Below are positions 50,012-58,336 of a stretch of DNA of 64,000 bases, piece after piece. The notes under the pieces were generated by a model, which was given only the letters and a program-made list of their open reading frames with translations, was not told the DNA's origin and searched no databases. The position numbers and the translations under genes were made by a program. The DNA comes from Vibrio ostreicida (GTDB taxonomy: Bacteria; Pseudomonadota; Gammaproteobacteria; Enterobacterales; Vibrionaceae): positions 124,001-188,000 of the forward strand of contig NZ_JABEYA020000007.1 of NCBI RefSeq assembly GCF_013074385.2. The letters are read 5' to 3'. How positions within the stretch are numbered: position 1 is the first letter of the stretch; the number at the start of each line of letters is the position of its first letter.

Positions 50012-52297
50012 CTAAGCCACACTATCAAGCTTTGGCTTACCTTGAGATTTATCTGTCGTCACTTGACTAAAATCATGACTGAAGTCATCCACCTGAATCG
50101 CTTTGTAACGTAACGCATCGGCGGCCACAATCTGATTGACCTCCTCCTGAGTCAGAACATCGGCTTGAAGTGCCTGGGCTAACCGCTCGTTAAGTGGCCC
50201 TTTGCGGTCAACCTTACCCTCTTTCACCGCTCGCATTAATTTACGTTCCAGACTTTGAACGCCGTACATAGCGAGAAATGCTTTGTCCATCAAACCGACA
50301 CTGTCGTCCGCCTGCTCACCGACAAAACACAAGTGGGTTAAGCGGTCACGATGTGCTCCTGGGGTCATCAGGCTTTCAGCCAACTTGACCGTCAAATCAT
50401 CACTCGGTTTACCAAAACGATTACCTAATGGGAAGATCAAGGCTTTCAGTGCAACGCCGACCGCTTTTTGCGGATAATTATTGAACGTTTCCTGAAGCGC
50501 TTGCGCTGCATGATGCAAACAGTGCTGCATCGCGTAGTGCACATAATCGAGATCTTGCTGCTGTCGACCTTCATCTTCATACTTTTTCAGGACAGCCGAT
50601 CCCATATACAGGTAGGCTAAGACATCGCCTAAACGGGCAGAAATCATTTCTTTACGTTTGAGCTCACCGCCAAGCGTCGCCATGGCTATATCAGAGCTTA
50701 CCGCGAGGGCTCTGCTCAAACGTGTCAATTGTTTATAGTAGACTTGCGTTGGGCCACTCATGTCTGCTTTTATAAATCTTGACCCAGTCAATGCGGCCCC
50801 AAACGCACCGAAGGTATTTTTGGCCGCATGACCGATATGTTTAAACAACAGTTGATCAAATTCCTTCGCACCCTGCTCTTGGTCTGGATTGGCGGCCGCC
50901 TCCATTTCTTTGAGAACAAAAGGATGGCAACGGGTCGCACCTTGACCAAAGATCATCAAATTTCGGGTAAGGATATTCGCCCCTTCCACCGTGATCGCAA
51001 CCGGAATACCGAGATAATGCGTGGCCAGATAGTTCATCGGCCCATCTTGAATCGCGCGACCAGAATGGATGTCCATTGAGTCATTAAGAATGGTTCGCGC
51101 CATCTCCGTCATGTGGTATTTGGCAATGGCGGTCACAATCCCTGGCTTTTCTTTCAAATCCAGTGAAGTCGTCGTCAAGGTTCGGGTCGCTTCAAGCAAG
51201 TAGGTCAAACCACCGATACGACCGAGCGCCTCTGCGACACCTTCAAACTTACCAATCGACATTCCAAATTGTTTGCGCACGTAAGCATAAGCGCCTGTCG
51301 TACGCGAAGTCAGATGACCTATCGCCGTCCCTAAGGCGGGCAGTGAAATTCCACGTCCTGCCGATAAACACTCAACCAACATACGCCAGCCTTTACCCGC
51401 GTATTCCTGCCCCCCAATGAGCCATTCCATGGGGATAAAAACATCTTTCCCTCGGGTTGGCCCATTCATAAATGCCAATCCCAGCGGATCATGACGCTCA
51501 CCGATTTCAACCCCTTTGTGGTCCGCTGGGATCAGAGCACAGGTGATACCAAGATCTTTTTTATCACCCATGAGACCGTCAGGATCATACATTTTGAACG
51601 CCAGTCCCAGCACAGTAGCCACTGGGGCCAGCGTGATGTAACGTTTATTCCAGTTAAGACGGATCCCAAGCACTTCTTTGCCTTCATGCTCACCCATGCA
51701 GACAACGCCTTCATCGGGGATACCACCAGCATCGGATCCCGCTTCTGGGCCAGTCAGCGCAAAACACGGAATATCGGTGCCATCTGCCAGACGCGGCAGC
51801 CAGTAATCTTTCTGAGCTTGCGTGCCATAATGGGAGAGCAGCTCACCTGGACCAAGAGAGTTGGGCACCATCACTGATACCGCAGTACTGATACTGCGCG
51901 TCGCAATGCGCGTAACAATGGTCGAGTTGGCCAAAGCGGAAAAGGCACGGCCACCGTATTCTTTGGAGATAATCAAAGAGAAAAAGCGTTCTTTGCGCAA
52001 GTATTGCCACACCTCTGGTGGCAAATCTCGATCTTGCTTAACAATCTTATGATCATCGAGCATAGACAGAAGTGTCTCCAACTCATTATCAACAAAAGAC
52101 TGCTCTTCTGCCGTGAGAGACGGTGCTGGGTACTTATGCAGCGTCGTGAAATCAGGCCGCCCTGAAAACAATTCTCCGTCCCACCAAACACTGCCGGCTT
52201 CCATCGCTTCTTTTTCAGTGCTAGAAAGAGGTGGCAATACTTTTTTAAAAAATTTGAACGCTGGGTCGCTGACCCATTTTCTTCTTAGAGAGCTCAT
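50012..52297 (-). CDS. fadE: Acyl-CoA dehydrogenase FadE
   Basis: 761 residues, far larger than ordinary acyl-CoA dehydrogenases (about 380), as in FadE-type proteins with a helical C-terminal extension. The flavin and substrate regions include FALTGPEAGSDAGGIPDEG, SARGISLPALGTAIGHLT-like segment and GRAIQDGPMNYLATHYLGIPVAITVEGANILTRNLMIFGQG. It performs the first oxidation of beta-oxidation. It is downstream of a TetR regulator and FadR- and PsrA-like operators, so fatty acids likely induce it. Start at 52297 gives MSSLRRKWVSDP. Confidence 0.95.
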   Translation of the reverse strand: MSSLRRKWVSDPAFKFFKKVLPPLSSTEKEAMEAGSVWWDGELFSGRPDFTTLHKYPAPSLTAEEQSFVDNELETLLSMLDDHKIVKQDRDLPPEVWQYLRKERFFSLIISKEYGGRAFSALANSTIVTRIATRSISTAVSVMVPNSLGPGELLSHYGTQAQKDYWLPRLADGTDIPCFALTGPEAGSDAGGIPDEGVVCMGEHEGKEVLGIRLNWNKRYITLAPVATVLGLAFKMYDPDGLMGDKKDLGITCALIPADHKGVEIGERHDPLGLAFMNGPTRGKDVFIPMEWLIGGQEYAGKGWRMLVECLSAGRGISLPALGTAIGHLTSRTTGAYAYVRKQFGMSIGKFEGVAEALGRIGGLTYLLEATRTLTTTSLDLKEKPGIVTAIAKYHMTEMARTILNDSMDIHSGRAIQDGPMNYLATHYLGIPVAITVEGANILTRNLMIFGQGATRCHPFVLKEMEAAANPDQEQGAKEFDQLLFKHIGHAAKNTFGAFGAALTGSRFIKADMSGPTQVYYKQLTRLSRALAVSSDIAMATLGGELKRKEMISARLGDVLAYLYMGSAVLKKYEDEGRQQQDLDYVHYAMQHCLHHAAQALQETFNNYPQKAVGVALKALIFPLGNRFGKPSDDLTVKLAESLMTPGAHRDRLTHLCFVGEQADDSVGLMDKAFLAMYGVQSLERKLMRAVKEGKVDRKGPLNERLAQALQADVLTQEEVNQIVAADALRYKAIQVDDFSHDFSQVTTDKSQGKPKLDSVA

Positions 52298-52348
52298 AAT
52301 CCGATCCTTTTGTTCATGGTTGGTCGCCCAATTTATCTTTGTTGTGTC

Positions 52349-52975
52349 TTACTCGGCAGCAACCCCAGCAGCCAAATAAGGAATAAGCTGATCGACAACC
52401 ATCTTTGCATCCATCTGCTTATCGTAATCGTTCTCGGCAATTTCCATCAGCGCCTGACTCGATGCCATAGTGAACACACATGTCCCCAGCGTGAAATGCA
52501 GGCGCCAAAATAAGACTTCCTGACTCAGTGACGGATTGGCCTTCAACACTGACTGAGTAAACAACGCCAGTACTTCCTGATACCGTGTGGTGATAAACCA
52601 ACGCAAATGTCCCTGAACGTCTGTGTAACCGCGGCCAATCAGCAGCATAAAACGGTTGGTTCCATTAGGTCTAACATCATTGAGGGCTCCTAAAGGACCC
52701 CGTAATGATTCAAATACCTCTGCCATTCGATAGCCCGGGTTAAGGTTGAGATTGATCAATGCATCCTGAACAGCAGGCATAAACGCCTCTAAATAGCGAT
52801 TTAGCACCGCGCGAACCAACGTCTTTTTATCACCGAAATGATAATTCACTGAAGCGAGATTAACCCCCGCTTTGCTGGTTATGGTTCGTAACGAAGTGTC
52901 ATTAAAACCATGCTCCGCAAATAGAGCTTCCGCAACATCCAGAATTTTCTCTTTGGTGGTGTATCTCGTCGACAT
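52349..52975 (-). CDS. psrA: TetR-family regulator, PsrA-like
   Basis: 208 residues. Helix-turn-helix about 27-47 (TSLRTITSKAGVNLASVNYHFGDKKTLV) and a helical ligand domain. PsrA in gamma-proteobacteria senses long-chain fatty acids and controls beta-oxidation. Assignment rests on position directly upstream of fadE (51 nt) and on an AAAC-N4-GTTT site at its own promoter. ATG at 52975 is preferred; the longer frame to 53023 includes that operator and is rejected. Confidence 0.68.
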   Translation of the reverse strand: MSTRYTTKEKILDVAEALFAEHGFNDTSLRTITSKAGVNLASVNYHFGDKKTLVRAVLNRYLEAFMPAVQDALINLNLNPGYRMAEVFESLRGPLGALNDVRPNGTNRFMLLIGRGYTDVQGHLRWFITTRYQEVLALFTQSVLKANPSLSQEVLFWRLHFTLGTCVFTMASSQALMEIAENDYDKQMDAKMVVDQLIPYLAAGVAAE

Positions 52976-52991
52976 TTCAATCACTCGTATT

Positions 52992-53003
52992 AAACAACTG
53001 TTT
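52992..53003. promoter_or_regulatory. PsrA-like operator
   Basis: AAACAACTGTTT (AAAC-N4-GTTT) matches the PsrA pattern. It lies just downstream of a -10 (TATATT, minus strand, 53006-53011) and upstream of the psrA ATG, so autoregulation of psrA-fadE is likely. Confidence 0.55.
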
Positions 53004-53005
53004 GA

Positions 53006-53034
53006 AATATACATCCGAAACAAACTAACAACAA
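53006..53034 (-). promoter_or_regulatory. Promoter of psrA-fadE
   Basis: Minus strand TTGTTG, 17 nt, TATATT. The -10 fits well at five of six, the -35 poorly at three of six. Position fits the operator sites on both sides. Confidence 0.45.
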
Positions 53035-53057
53035 GTTTGCAACATCACACTTTTTAA

Positions 53058-53073
53058 TATTGGTCAGACCAGA
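53058..53073. promoter_or_regulatory. FadR-like operator
   Basis: The sequence TTGGTCAGACCAGAT contains the palindrome TGGTCAGACCA, the core of FadR sites (TGGTC-N-GACCA). It lies about 25 nt upstream of the psrA-fadE -35 and about 40 nt upstream of the sigma-E-type promoter of the small RNA on the other strand. Confidence 0.65.
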
Positions 53074-53111
53074 TTATCTTTTAGACATCATAAAAAAATT
53101 TAAAATAGTTT

Positions 53112-53139
53112 GAACCTTTCCGAGATAGGCCAGTCTCAA
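53112..53139 (+). promoter_or_regulatory. Sigma-E-type promoter of the small RNA
   Basis: GAACCTT (53112-53118), 15 nt, TCTCAA (53134-53139). It is similar to the sigma-E pattern GGAACTT-N15/16-TCnnA. The predicted start is near 53146. Confidence 0.6.
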
Positions 53140-53145
53140 TTAGTG

Positions 53146-53283
53146 TAGTTGGTAGTGCTTTCAAATATTTACCCAGAGTGAAACCTGATTTAAGACACTA
53201 GCTACTCACTCAACACTGCGTTTTTTCACTAAATTTCGATATGTTTTGATCAGCCCAGCGCACCTTTGCATTGGGCTTTTTTT
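53146..53283 (+). ncRNA. vrrA: Probable VrrA small regulatory RNA
   Basis: The about 138-nt segment between a sigma-E-type promoter and a rho-independent terminator (stem AGCCCA / TGGGCT with inner GCA / TGC, then T7, 53252-53283) has no protein gene. V. cholerae VrrA is about 140 nt, sigma-E-dependent, and lies between the TetR gene next to fadE (VC1741) and VC1743, as I recall. Position, length, promoter and terminator all fit. VrrA represses OmpA and OmpT under envelope stress. The stretch CACTGCGTTTT at 53214-53224 matches the complement of the porin leader in this window except at one base. Confidence 0.75.
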
Positions 53284-53395
53284 CTTTCTGACATTCGCTC
53301 AAACACAGCCTGACTCCGTCGCAGGGCAAATAGATACTTTTACTCCGCCATCGGTTAAAATAACGAGACCGCACTCTGATTAACCCACGCTTGTG

Positions 53396-54358
53396 ATGAA
53401 ACTTTGCAATACCCCAGTCACCCAACATCAGTTTGAGGGGATCCCTTTCTACCTCAAGCGCGACGATCAACTTCATCCCCACTTTAGTGGTAATAAAGCC
53501 CGAAAATTTATGTCCTGTCTTGAGGGTGACTTTCCCAGCATTACCACCCTGATAAGCCATGGCAGCCCACAAGCCAATTCTCTCTATTCGCTGGCGGCTC
53601 TAGCGGCGCTCAAAGGTTGGTCTTTAGAATATTACGTTGAGCGCATCCCCGCTTGGCTAAAAGACAAACCGATCGGAAACTATCGCGGTGCCCTCGAACT
53701 GGGCGCACAAGTGATACCGGTGGCACACCACCAACAGCATCCTTCGGCGTTTATTCGTCAAATCCGTCAACCCGATTCACGGTGTTTGGTGATCCCAGAG
53801 GGAGGGCATTCATCCGATGCGGAAAAAGGGCTAGAACAACTGGCAAATGAACTTCTCTCGTGGACACGCAAAGACCCCCACCGTAAGTGGGTGGTCGCCC
53901 TACCTTCTGGCACTGGCACCACCGCTTTCTACCTCCACCGTTTTTTAAAACCGCACGGCATGGAGATCCTGACCTGCGCTTGTGTCGGTGGAAAGCCGTA
54001 TCTGATTGAGCAATTCAAGCAATTAGGGGCAACCGACTTCCCGACCATATTGGAGCCAGAGAGCAAACATCATTTTGGCAAGCTTTATCAACAAGATTAT
54101 GAGATATGGCGCGAGCTTCTCTCCCAGACTGGCGTTGAATTTGATCTGCTTTATGACCCGCTGATGTGGCATTGCTTAAAAGTCTGGTCTAAACAACACG
54201 CAGACAAGACTCTAGTGTATATTCATCAAGGGGGGCTGTTGGGCAATCAAAGTATGTTGCCCAGATATCAACGTAAGTACGGCTCCATGCCAGCCCCTCT
54301 GGAATCGAATCACGGCGGCACCCATTTAACAAGGGTGAAAAACCCGTCGCCTTGTTAA
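53396..54358 (+). CDS. PLP-dependent ACC deaminase / D-cysteine desulfhydrase family enzyme
   Basis: 320 residues. Fold type II PLP enzyme; the cofactor lysine is in HFSGNKARKF (about 37-46) and the phosphate-binding glycine loop is LPSGTGTTAFYL. Other family marks are LYFKRDDQ-like FYLKRDDQL and SHGSPQANSLYSLAALAALKG. Substrate within the family (ACC, D-cysteine or a beta-elimination amino acid) cannot be told. It sits downstream of the small RNA; ATG at 53396 is chosen over the adjacent GTG. Confidence 0.88.
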   Translation: MKLCNTPVTQHQFEGIPFYLKRDDQLHPHFSGNKARKFMSCLEGDFPSITTLISHGSPQANSLYSLAALAALKGWSLEYYVERIPAWLKDKPIGNYRGALELGAQVIPVAHHQQHPSAFIRQIRQPDSRCLVIPEGGHSSDAEKGLEQLANELLSWTRKDPHRKWVVALPSGTGTTAFYLHRFLKPHGMEILTCACVGGKPYLIEQFKQLGATDFPTILEPESKHHFGKLYQQDYEIWRELLSQTGVEFDLLYDPLMWHCLKVWSKQHADKTLVYIHQGGLLGNQSMLPRYQRKYGSMPAPLESNHGGTHLTRVKNPSPC

Positions 54359-54383
54359 ATGGAGTGACCTTGTGGAGACGACT

Positions 54384-54683
54384 ATGCGACTAATTCTTAC
54401 TTTATCAGTGTTGATGGCATCATCAGCTTGGGCAAATATTATTACCACACCAGGGCAGGCGCTGATTGCGGTCGATGGCAGCCCTGCGGGCAAACACGTT
54501 TGCTATTATCAAGATGAAGGCTATTCGCTCGGGGCGATCCTTCAAGTCGGTGAACATTATATGCTTTGCACAAAAGCCAACGATTTCGAGACGAACGGTG
54601 CACTTAAGTGGTCTCCGATGACTCATCAGGTCGAGGCTGAAAATGTCACCAAGCCGAAAACAAAACGCTATTCCGTCAAATAG
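54384..54683 (+). CDS. DUF1496 (YnjH-like) periplasmic protein
   Basis: 99 residues with a signal peptide (about 1-17, LSVLMASSAWA). The mature core HVCYYQDEGYSLGAILQVG then YMLCTKANDFETNGALKW is the DUF1496 pattern with two conserved cysteines, likely a disulfide. Function unknown. ATG at 54384 has GGAG 7 nt upstream; the GTG at 54372 is less likely. It follows the PLP gene by 25 nt. Confidence 0.88.
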   Translation: MRLILTLSVLMASSAWANIITTPGQALIAVDGSPAGKHVCYYQDEGYSLGAILQVGEHYMLCTKANDFETNGALKWSPMTHQVEAENVTKPKTKRYSVK

Positions 54684-54904
54684 ATGCCTCGATGTTCTGG
54701 AGATAAGACCGAATAACGCAACGAAATGAAGTCGATGGCGTTCTGCAAAGCGAAAACGTCATCATATTTCACCTTACTATGACATAATCACACTCTGAGT
54801 TCTTTTATCTTGCTGATCGTATTCGCAAGTTTGTAAACTAGACGAGTTTGGGTCTGAGCCATTTCCAGACCCGTGTATTTGATACGTTTTTTTAAGGTAA
54901 AAGT
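54684..54904. other. Intergenic region upstream of manA
   Basis: 221 nt. A GTCTGAGCC...TTTCCAGACC imperfect repeat precedes the manA ribosome site (AAGGTAAAAGT). No gene seen. Confidence 0.4.
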
Positions 54905-56089
54905 ATGTCTGATTCTACTGCGTTTTTCTTATTGGAAAATGTCATTCAACGCTATCCTTGGGGCAGCCGAGATTCTATCCAGTCACTTTTTGGCATTGAT
55001 AACCCAGAGCAACAACCACAAGCGGAAATTTGGATGGGCGCTCACCCTAATGGCTGCTCCAAGATACAACTTGGCGATCAATCCCTCTCGCTGGCGGACT
55101 ACATTGATCACGACCCAGCCTCGGTGCTCAGCCCAGAGACACATCAGCAATTTGGTGAACTTCCTTTTCTCTTTAAGGTGCTTGCGGCACAACAAGCCCT
55201 ATCCATTCAAGTTCACCCATCAAAATCTCAAGCTGAGATAGGCTTTGCTCACGAAGAGAAAGCAGGCATCGAACGCTGCGCAGCAAACCGAAACTATAAG
55301 GACCCCAATCATAAACCCGAATTGGTTTATGCATTGACGCCCTATTTGGCCATGAATGGGTTCCGAAGCTTTGAGGCGATCATCGCCCTATTTGAGCGAC
55401 TGAAATCGCAAGCTCTGGCGGCCGATCTCGACGCCTTTAAACACAACCCTTCTTCGCTCGGTTTGCAACACTTCTTTAAAGCGATGCTAGAACTTAAAGG
55501 AGAAAAAAAAGCGAACGCACTGGAGGATTTACTTCAATGGGCACAAAAAGAAAGCCAACCCTTAGGCCCCCTAATCCTATCGCTGAATGAGCAATACCCT
55601 GACGATGTCGGTTTACTGGCACCGCTCATGCTGAATGTACTTGAACTTCAGCCGGGAGAAGCCATGTTCCTTGATGCTGGTACACCTCATGCCTACATCA
55701 AAGGCACTGCGCTCGAAATTATGGCTAACTCAGACAATGTATTGCGTGCAGGCCTGACCCCGAAATACATGGATATCGATGAGTTAATTGGATGCTGTAA
55801 GTTTGAAGCGTTAGATGATGCTCACATTCTCACCGCTCCGGTCACAAAAGACGAAGAATTGAACTTTCCGGTTCCAGTTGACGATTTCCGGTTCTCAGTG
55901 CTTCATCAACCACAACAACGGCTCTGTTCCCTTAGTCGTGCGGAAATCTGGTTCGCGATAGACCAAGACGTTATATTGCAGGCCAACAACCAAATACTGA
56001 CACTCCGTAAAGGGGAATCGGCTTTTGTTCCGTTTTCCACAAAAAACATGACAGTCACCTCAACAGGTTCTGTCGCACGAGCTCATTAA
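54905..56089 (+). CDS. manA: Mannose-6-phosphate isomerase, class I
   Basis: 394 residues, typical of type I PMI. Interconverts mannose-6-P and fructose-6-P. The zinc ligands lie in SIQVHPSKSQAEIGFA (Gln-His), NHKPELVYAL (Glu) and DAGTPHAYIKG (His). It is monocistronic, with a divergent-free promoter region upstream. Catalytic Arg region RAGLTPKYMDIDEL is present. Confidence 0.97.
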   Translation: MSDSTAFFLLENVIQRYPWGSRDSIQSLFGIDNPEQQPQAEIWMGAHPNGCSKIQLGDQSLSLADYIDHDPASVLSPETHQQFGELPFLFKVLAAQQALSIQVHPSKSQAEIGFAHEEKAGIERCAANRNYKDPNHKPELVYALTPYLAMNGFRSFEAIIALFERLKSQALAADLDAFKHNPSSLGLQHFFKAMLELKGEKKANALEDLLQWAQKESQPLGPLILSLNEQYPDDVGLLAPLMLNVLELQPGEAMFLDAGTPHAYIKGTALEIMANSDNVLRAGLTPKYMDIDELIGCCKFEALDDAHILTAPVTKDEELNFPVPVDDFRFSVLHQPQQRLCSLSRAEIWFAIDQDVILQANNQILTLRKGESAFVPFSTKNMTVTSTGSVARAH

Positions 56090-56171
56090 GCACAAACCGC
56101 TACTTTACCTCTTGAGGACGGTAGCGGCGCTGATTGCCTCTTGTCCCATTGATTCAACAGAGCACTAATCC

Positions 56172-56573
56172 ATGATTCACCCTATTGCCGTTCGTTTGAC
56201 CCAAGGTCAGGATTTAAAGCAAACACTTCATTCTCTCGTTCGGGAGCACGCTATAAGGGCCGGCAGTATTGCGTCTTGTGTCGGCTGCTTATCGCAAATC
56301 AACATGCGTTTAGCAGGCGCAACACAAACACTGAGCCATGTGCAGCCCTATGAAATCGTCTCACTTATGGGGACTCTCACCCCAGAGCACCAACATATCC
56401 ATATTGCCGCGGCCGATGCTCAAGGTAATGTGATCGGTGGCCACCTGCTTACAGGCTGCATTATTGACACAACCGCTGAGCTCATTCTCCACGTTTACCC
56501 CCATTTGACCTTCAGCCGAGAGCAAGATGACACCACAGGGTATACAGAGCTGGTGGTCAACTCCGCACCTTAA
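56172..56573 (+). CDS. PPC/DUF296 domain protein
   Basis: 133 residues, a single PPC domain: RAGSIASCVGCLSQINMRLA, HIHIAAADAQGNVIGGHLLTGCIIDTTAELIL. In plants this domain occurs in AT-hook DNA-binding proteins; bacterial single-domain versions are trimers of unknown function, and DNA binding is not shown. The histidine cluster HQHIHI may bind metal. ATG at 56172 lacks a strong ribosome site. Confidence 0.85.
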   Translation: MIHPIAVRLTQGQDLKQTLHSLVREHAIRAGSIASCVGCLSQINMRLAGATQTLSHVQPYEIVSLMGTLTPEHQHIHIAAADAQGNVIGGHLLTGCIIDTTAELILHVYPHLTFSREQDDTTGYTELVVNSAP

Positions 56574-56624
56574 CCAAGCATCAACGCCATGGTCGTTGAA
56601 CGTGACTAAATACAGCCATTGCGC

Positions 56625-57008
56625 TTAGCTACGTTCAAACCGTTGATATATCGCTGGGTCCATATCGGCAATAACGTGCAGTAATCTTCTTGTCGTGGAC
56701 CCGTTTTCACTTACTCTCTCAGGCTCAGCCCCTGCCTCAAGCAAGGCTTCAAACACGTCATGGTCCATCAGCTGACGGGAAAATGCTGCTCTCAATGCAT
56801 CAATACCCTTATTATTTTCAGGATTTAGCAAGCGCCCAGCCCTGTTTTCCAGCAGCAACGCCACGCCCAAGATCTGGTCCGACCAATCACGGAATTGATT
56901 GCTCACATTTTGATAGTGAACATACCTCGTTGCCCTCATAGTGAATCGGGTGGACGATTCAAAGCAGTTTGGTGCGTTTTTCGTTTTGATTTGTTCGCCG
57001 TTTAGCAT
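56625..57008 (-). CDS. Ankyrin-like small protein
   Basis: 127 residues. The C-terminal half has GIDALRAAFSRQLMD then FEALLEAGAEPERV and LLHVIADMDPAIYQRF, the spacing of ankyrin repeats. The N-terminal 60 residues are unrecognised. The gene is divergent from, and 93 nt away from, the SopD-like protein gene. Ankyrin-like proteins next to effector or toxin genes can be chaperones or immunity partners, but no evidence decides this. ATG at 57008 is the second Met; 57023 is possible. Confidence 0.6.
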   Translation of the reverse strand: MLNGEQIKTKNAPNCFESSTRFTMRATRYVHYQNVSNQFRDWSDQILGVALLLENRAGRLLNPENNKGIDALRAAFSRQLMDHDVFEALLEAGAEPERVSENGSTTRRLLHVIADMDPAIYQRFERS

Positions 57009-57100
57009 TATTTCAATCCGCACAGGCGATGACCACTTCTGACTTTAGCCAACGCCTAGTCTCAGTCATCCATTTACTCAGCCAGAATCAGGGGGCGTCT

Positions 57101-58336
57101 ATGTCATTGAATATTAGCGGTACGTTTAACCGCACGATTAGCGATGCGCGAATCGAACACGTACAACAAGCTCAATCTAAACAACAAGCGACCTACATGG
57201 GGCCATGGGACAAAATCAAAGATTGGTTTTGTGGCACAGATAAAGCCCAAGCACTGTCTTTCTTGTACGACGTCACACATGGCAACGACGTCAACACTTC
57301 GGAGTCAGCATCAAAAAAAATGGAAGCGTTTTGTAAGCTCGGCCAGCTGGCAGGGAGCCGCTACGAAAACCAGTTTAAGGGCAACGTGCAAGACAATCAG
57401 AATGGCACCTTTAGCTTCGATTATGAAATTGTTGGGGCACTCGATAAAACGAGCGTTCATTACGGAGACCCCGCACAGGAAGCCGTACAGATACTCGCTC
57501 GGGATCTCACCAACGGTTCACAATATCTGATAGGCGATAACGTAACATCACACGGGGTAAAAGGGGCGTTAGAGAAGGTATCTTATAACCAACAGACTCG
57601 CACCTATCAGGGCATTACCTCTGCCAATCAAGGGCGATTGGCCACGGAACTGCTCAGCACTCAGGCCAAAGAAAAAATGGGCAGAGATCGAGGATTAGCT
57701 CAGCAATGGGTCGCCATTCAAATGAAAAGTTTCGACCATTTTTCTGACCAACGTTCTCGCCTTGAACAAATAGAAGGTGCAGGTTTGATGGATGTGGTTA
57801 ATACGCCACGAGAATGGCTCTACCACGGCGCAACATCAATAAGCAAAGTGCGCGACAACGCCAATCATCACTTTGCCCGACAACAAGAACCTGTCGCGAT
57901 ACGCCCATCAGCGATTCAACGTACAGAGTCAAAACCTCAACCCGACACACAAGTTAGCCGACTGTTGCCTGGGCTAGTCCAACCACCACGCAATGATGCG
58001 CAATGGAACTTTGGCCGCGATCAAGAAGGTGAGAAGCGTTACCGAGACATCACTCACCTCATCCATGCGTTGGATGCGCTGAAAACCCATCAGAATACAC
58101 ATTGCGAGTTTCAGACCGACGCCAATTATCAATACCAGCCTCAAACCGGAGGGGTACAATCCGACTATCATCGCGCTGGTGAGATCACCCGCGCCAGTCT
58201 CTTTCAAGAAGCCAAAAACGCAGGCTATGATCTGAAGGATTCTAAGATACACGCTCAAGTGAGCAATATTGTCGGCCTCTACCACTCTCTCAATTATGAG
58301 TCCCTGCTCACCACGACAGGGACATTACTCCGCTAA
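57101..58336 (+). CDS. SopD/SifA-type effector-like protein
   Basis: 411 residues, no signal peptide and no membrane helix. Residues 30-61 read ATYMGPWDKIKDWFCG then TDKAQALSFLYDVTHG. This aligns by eye with the N-terminal translocation domain of Salmonella SopD/SopD2 (ALYMGVWDRFKDCF, LYTLIHG) and with the WEK(I/M)xxFF signal of SifA and other effectors. WDKIKDWF is at 36-43. The next block KKMEAFCKLGQLAGSRYENQFKG also follows SopD. The rest (about 110-411) is unlike anything I know, so the activity is unknown. ATG at 57101 has GGGGG about 4-8 nt upstream; an earlier in-frame start at 57029 is less likely. No secretion apparatus lies in this window. Confidence 0.62.
   Translation: MSLNISGTFNRTISDARIEHVQQAQSKQQATYMGPWDKIKDWFCGTDKAQALSFLYDVTHGNDVNTSESASKKMEAFCKLGQLAGSRYENQFKGNVQDNQNGTFSFDYEIVGALDKTSVHYGDPAQEAVQILARDLTNGSQYLIGDNVTSHGVKGALEKVSYNQQTRTYQGITSANQGRLATELLSTQAKEKMGRDRGLAQQWVAIQMKSFDHFSDQRSRLEQIEGAGLMDVVNTPREWLYHGATSISKVRDNANHHFARQQEPVAIRPSAIQRTESKPQPDTQVSRLLPGLVQPPRNDAQWNFGRDQEGEKRYRDITHLIHALDALKTHQNTHCEFQTDANYQYQPQTGGVQSDYHRAGEITRASLFQEAKNAGYDLKDSKIHAQVSNIVGLYHSLNYESLLTTTGTLLR

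Noticed and set aside
52310..52332. FadR-like site directly before fadE
   Set aside because: TTGGTCGCCCAA lacks the GACCA half; the better match lies upstream of psrA.
53210..53572. 120-codon minus-strand frame
   Set aside because: It is antisense to the small RNA terminator and the PLP enzyme start.
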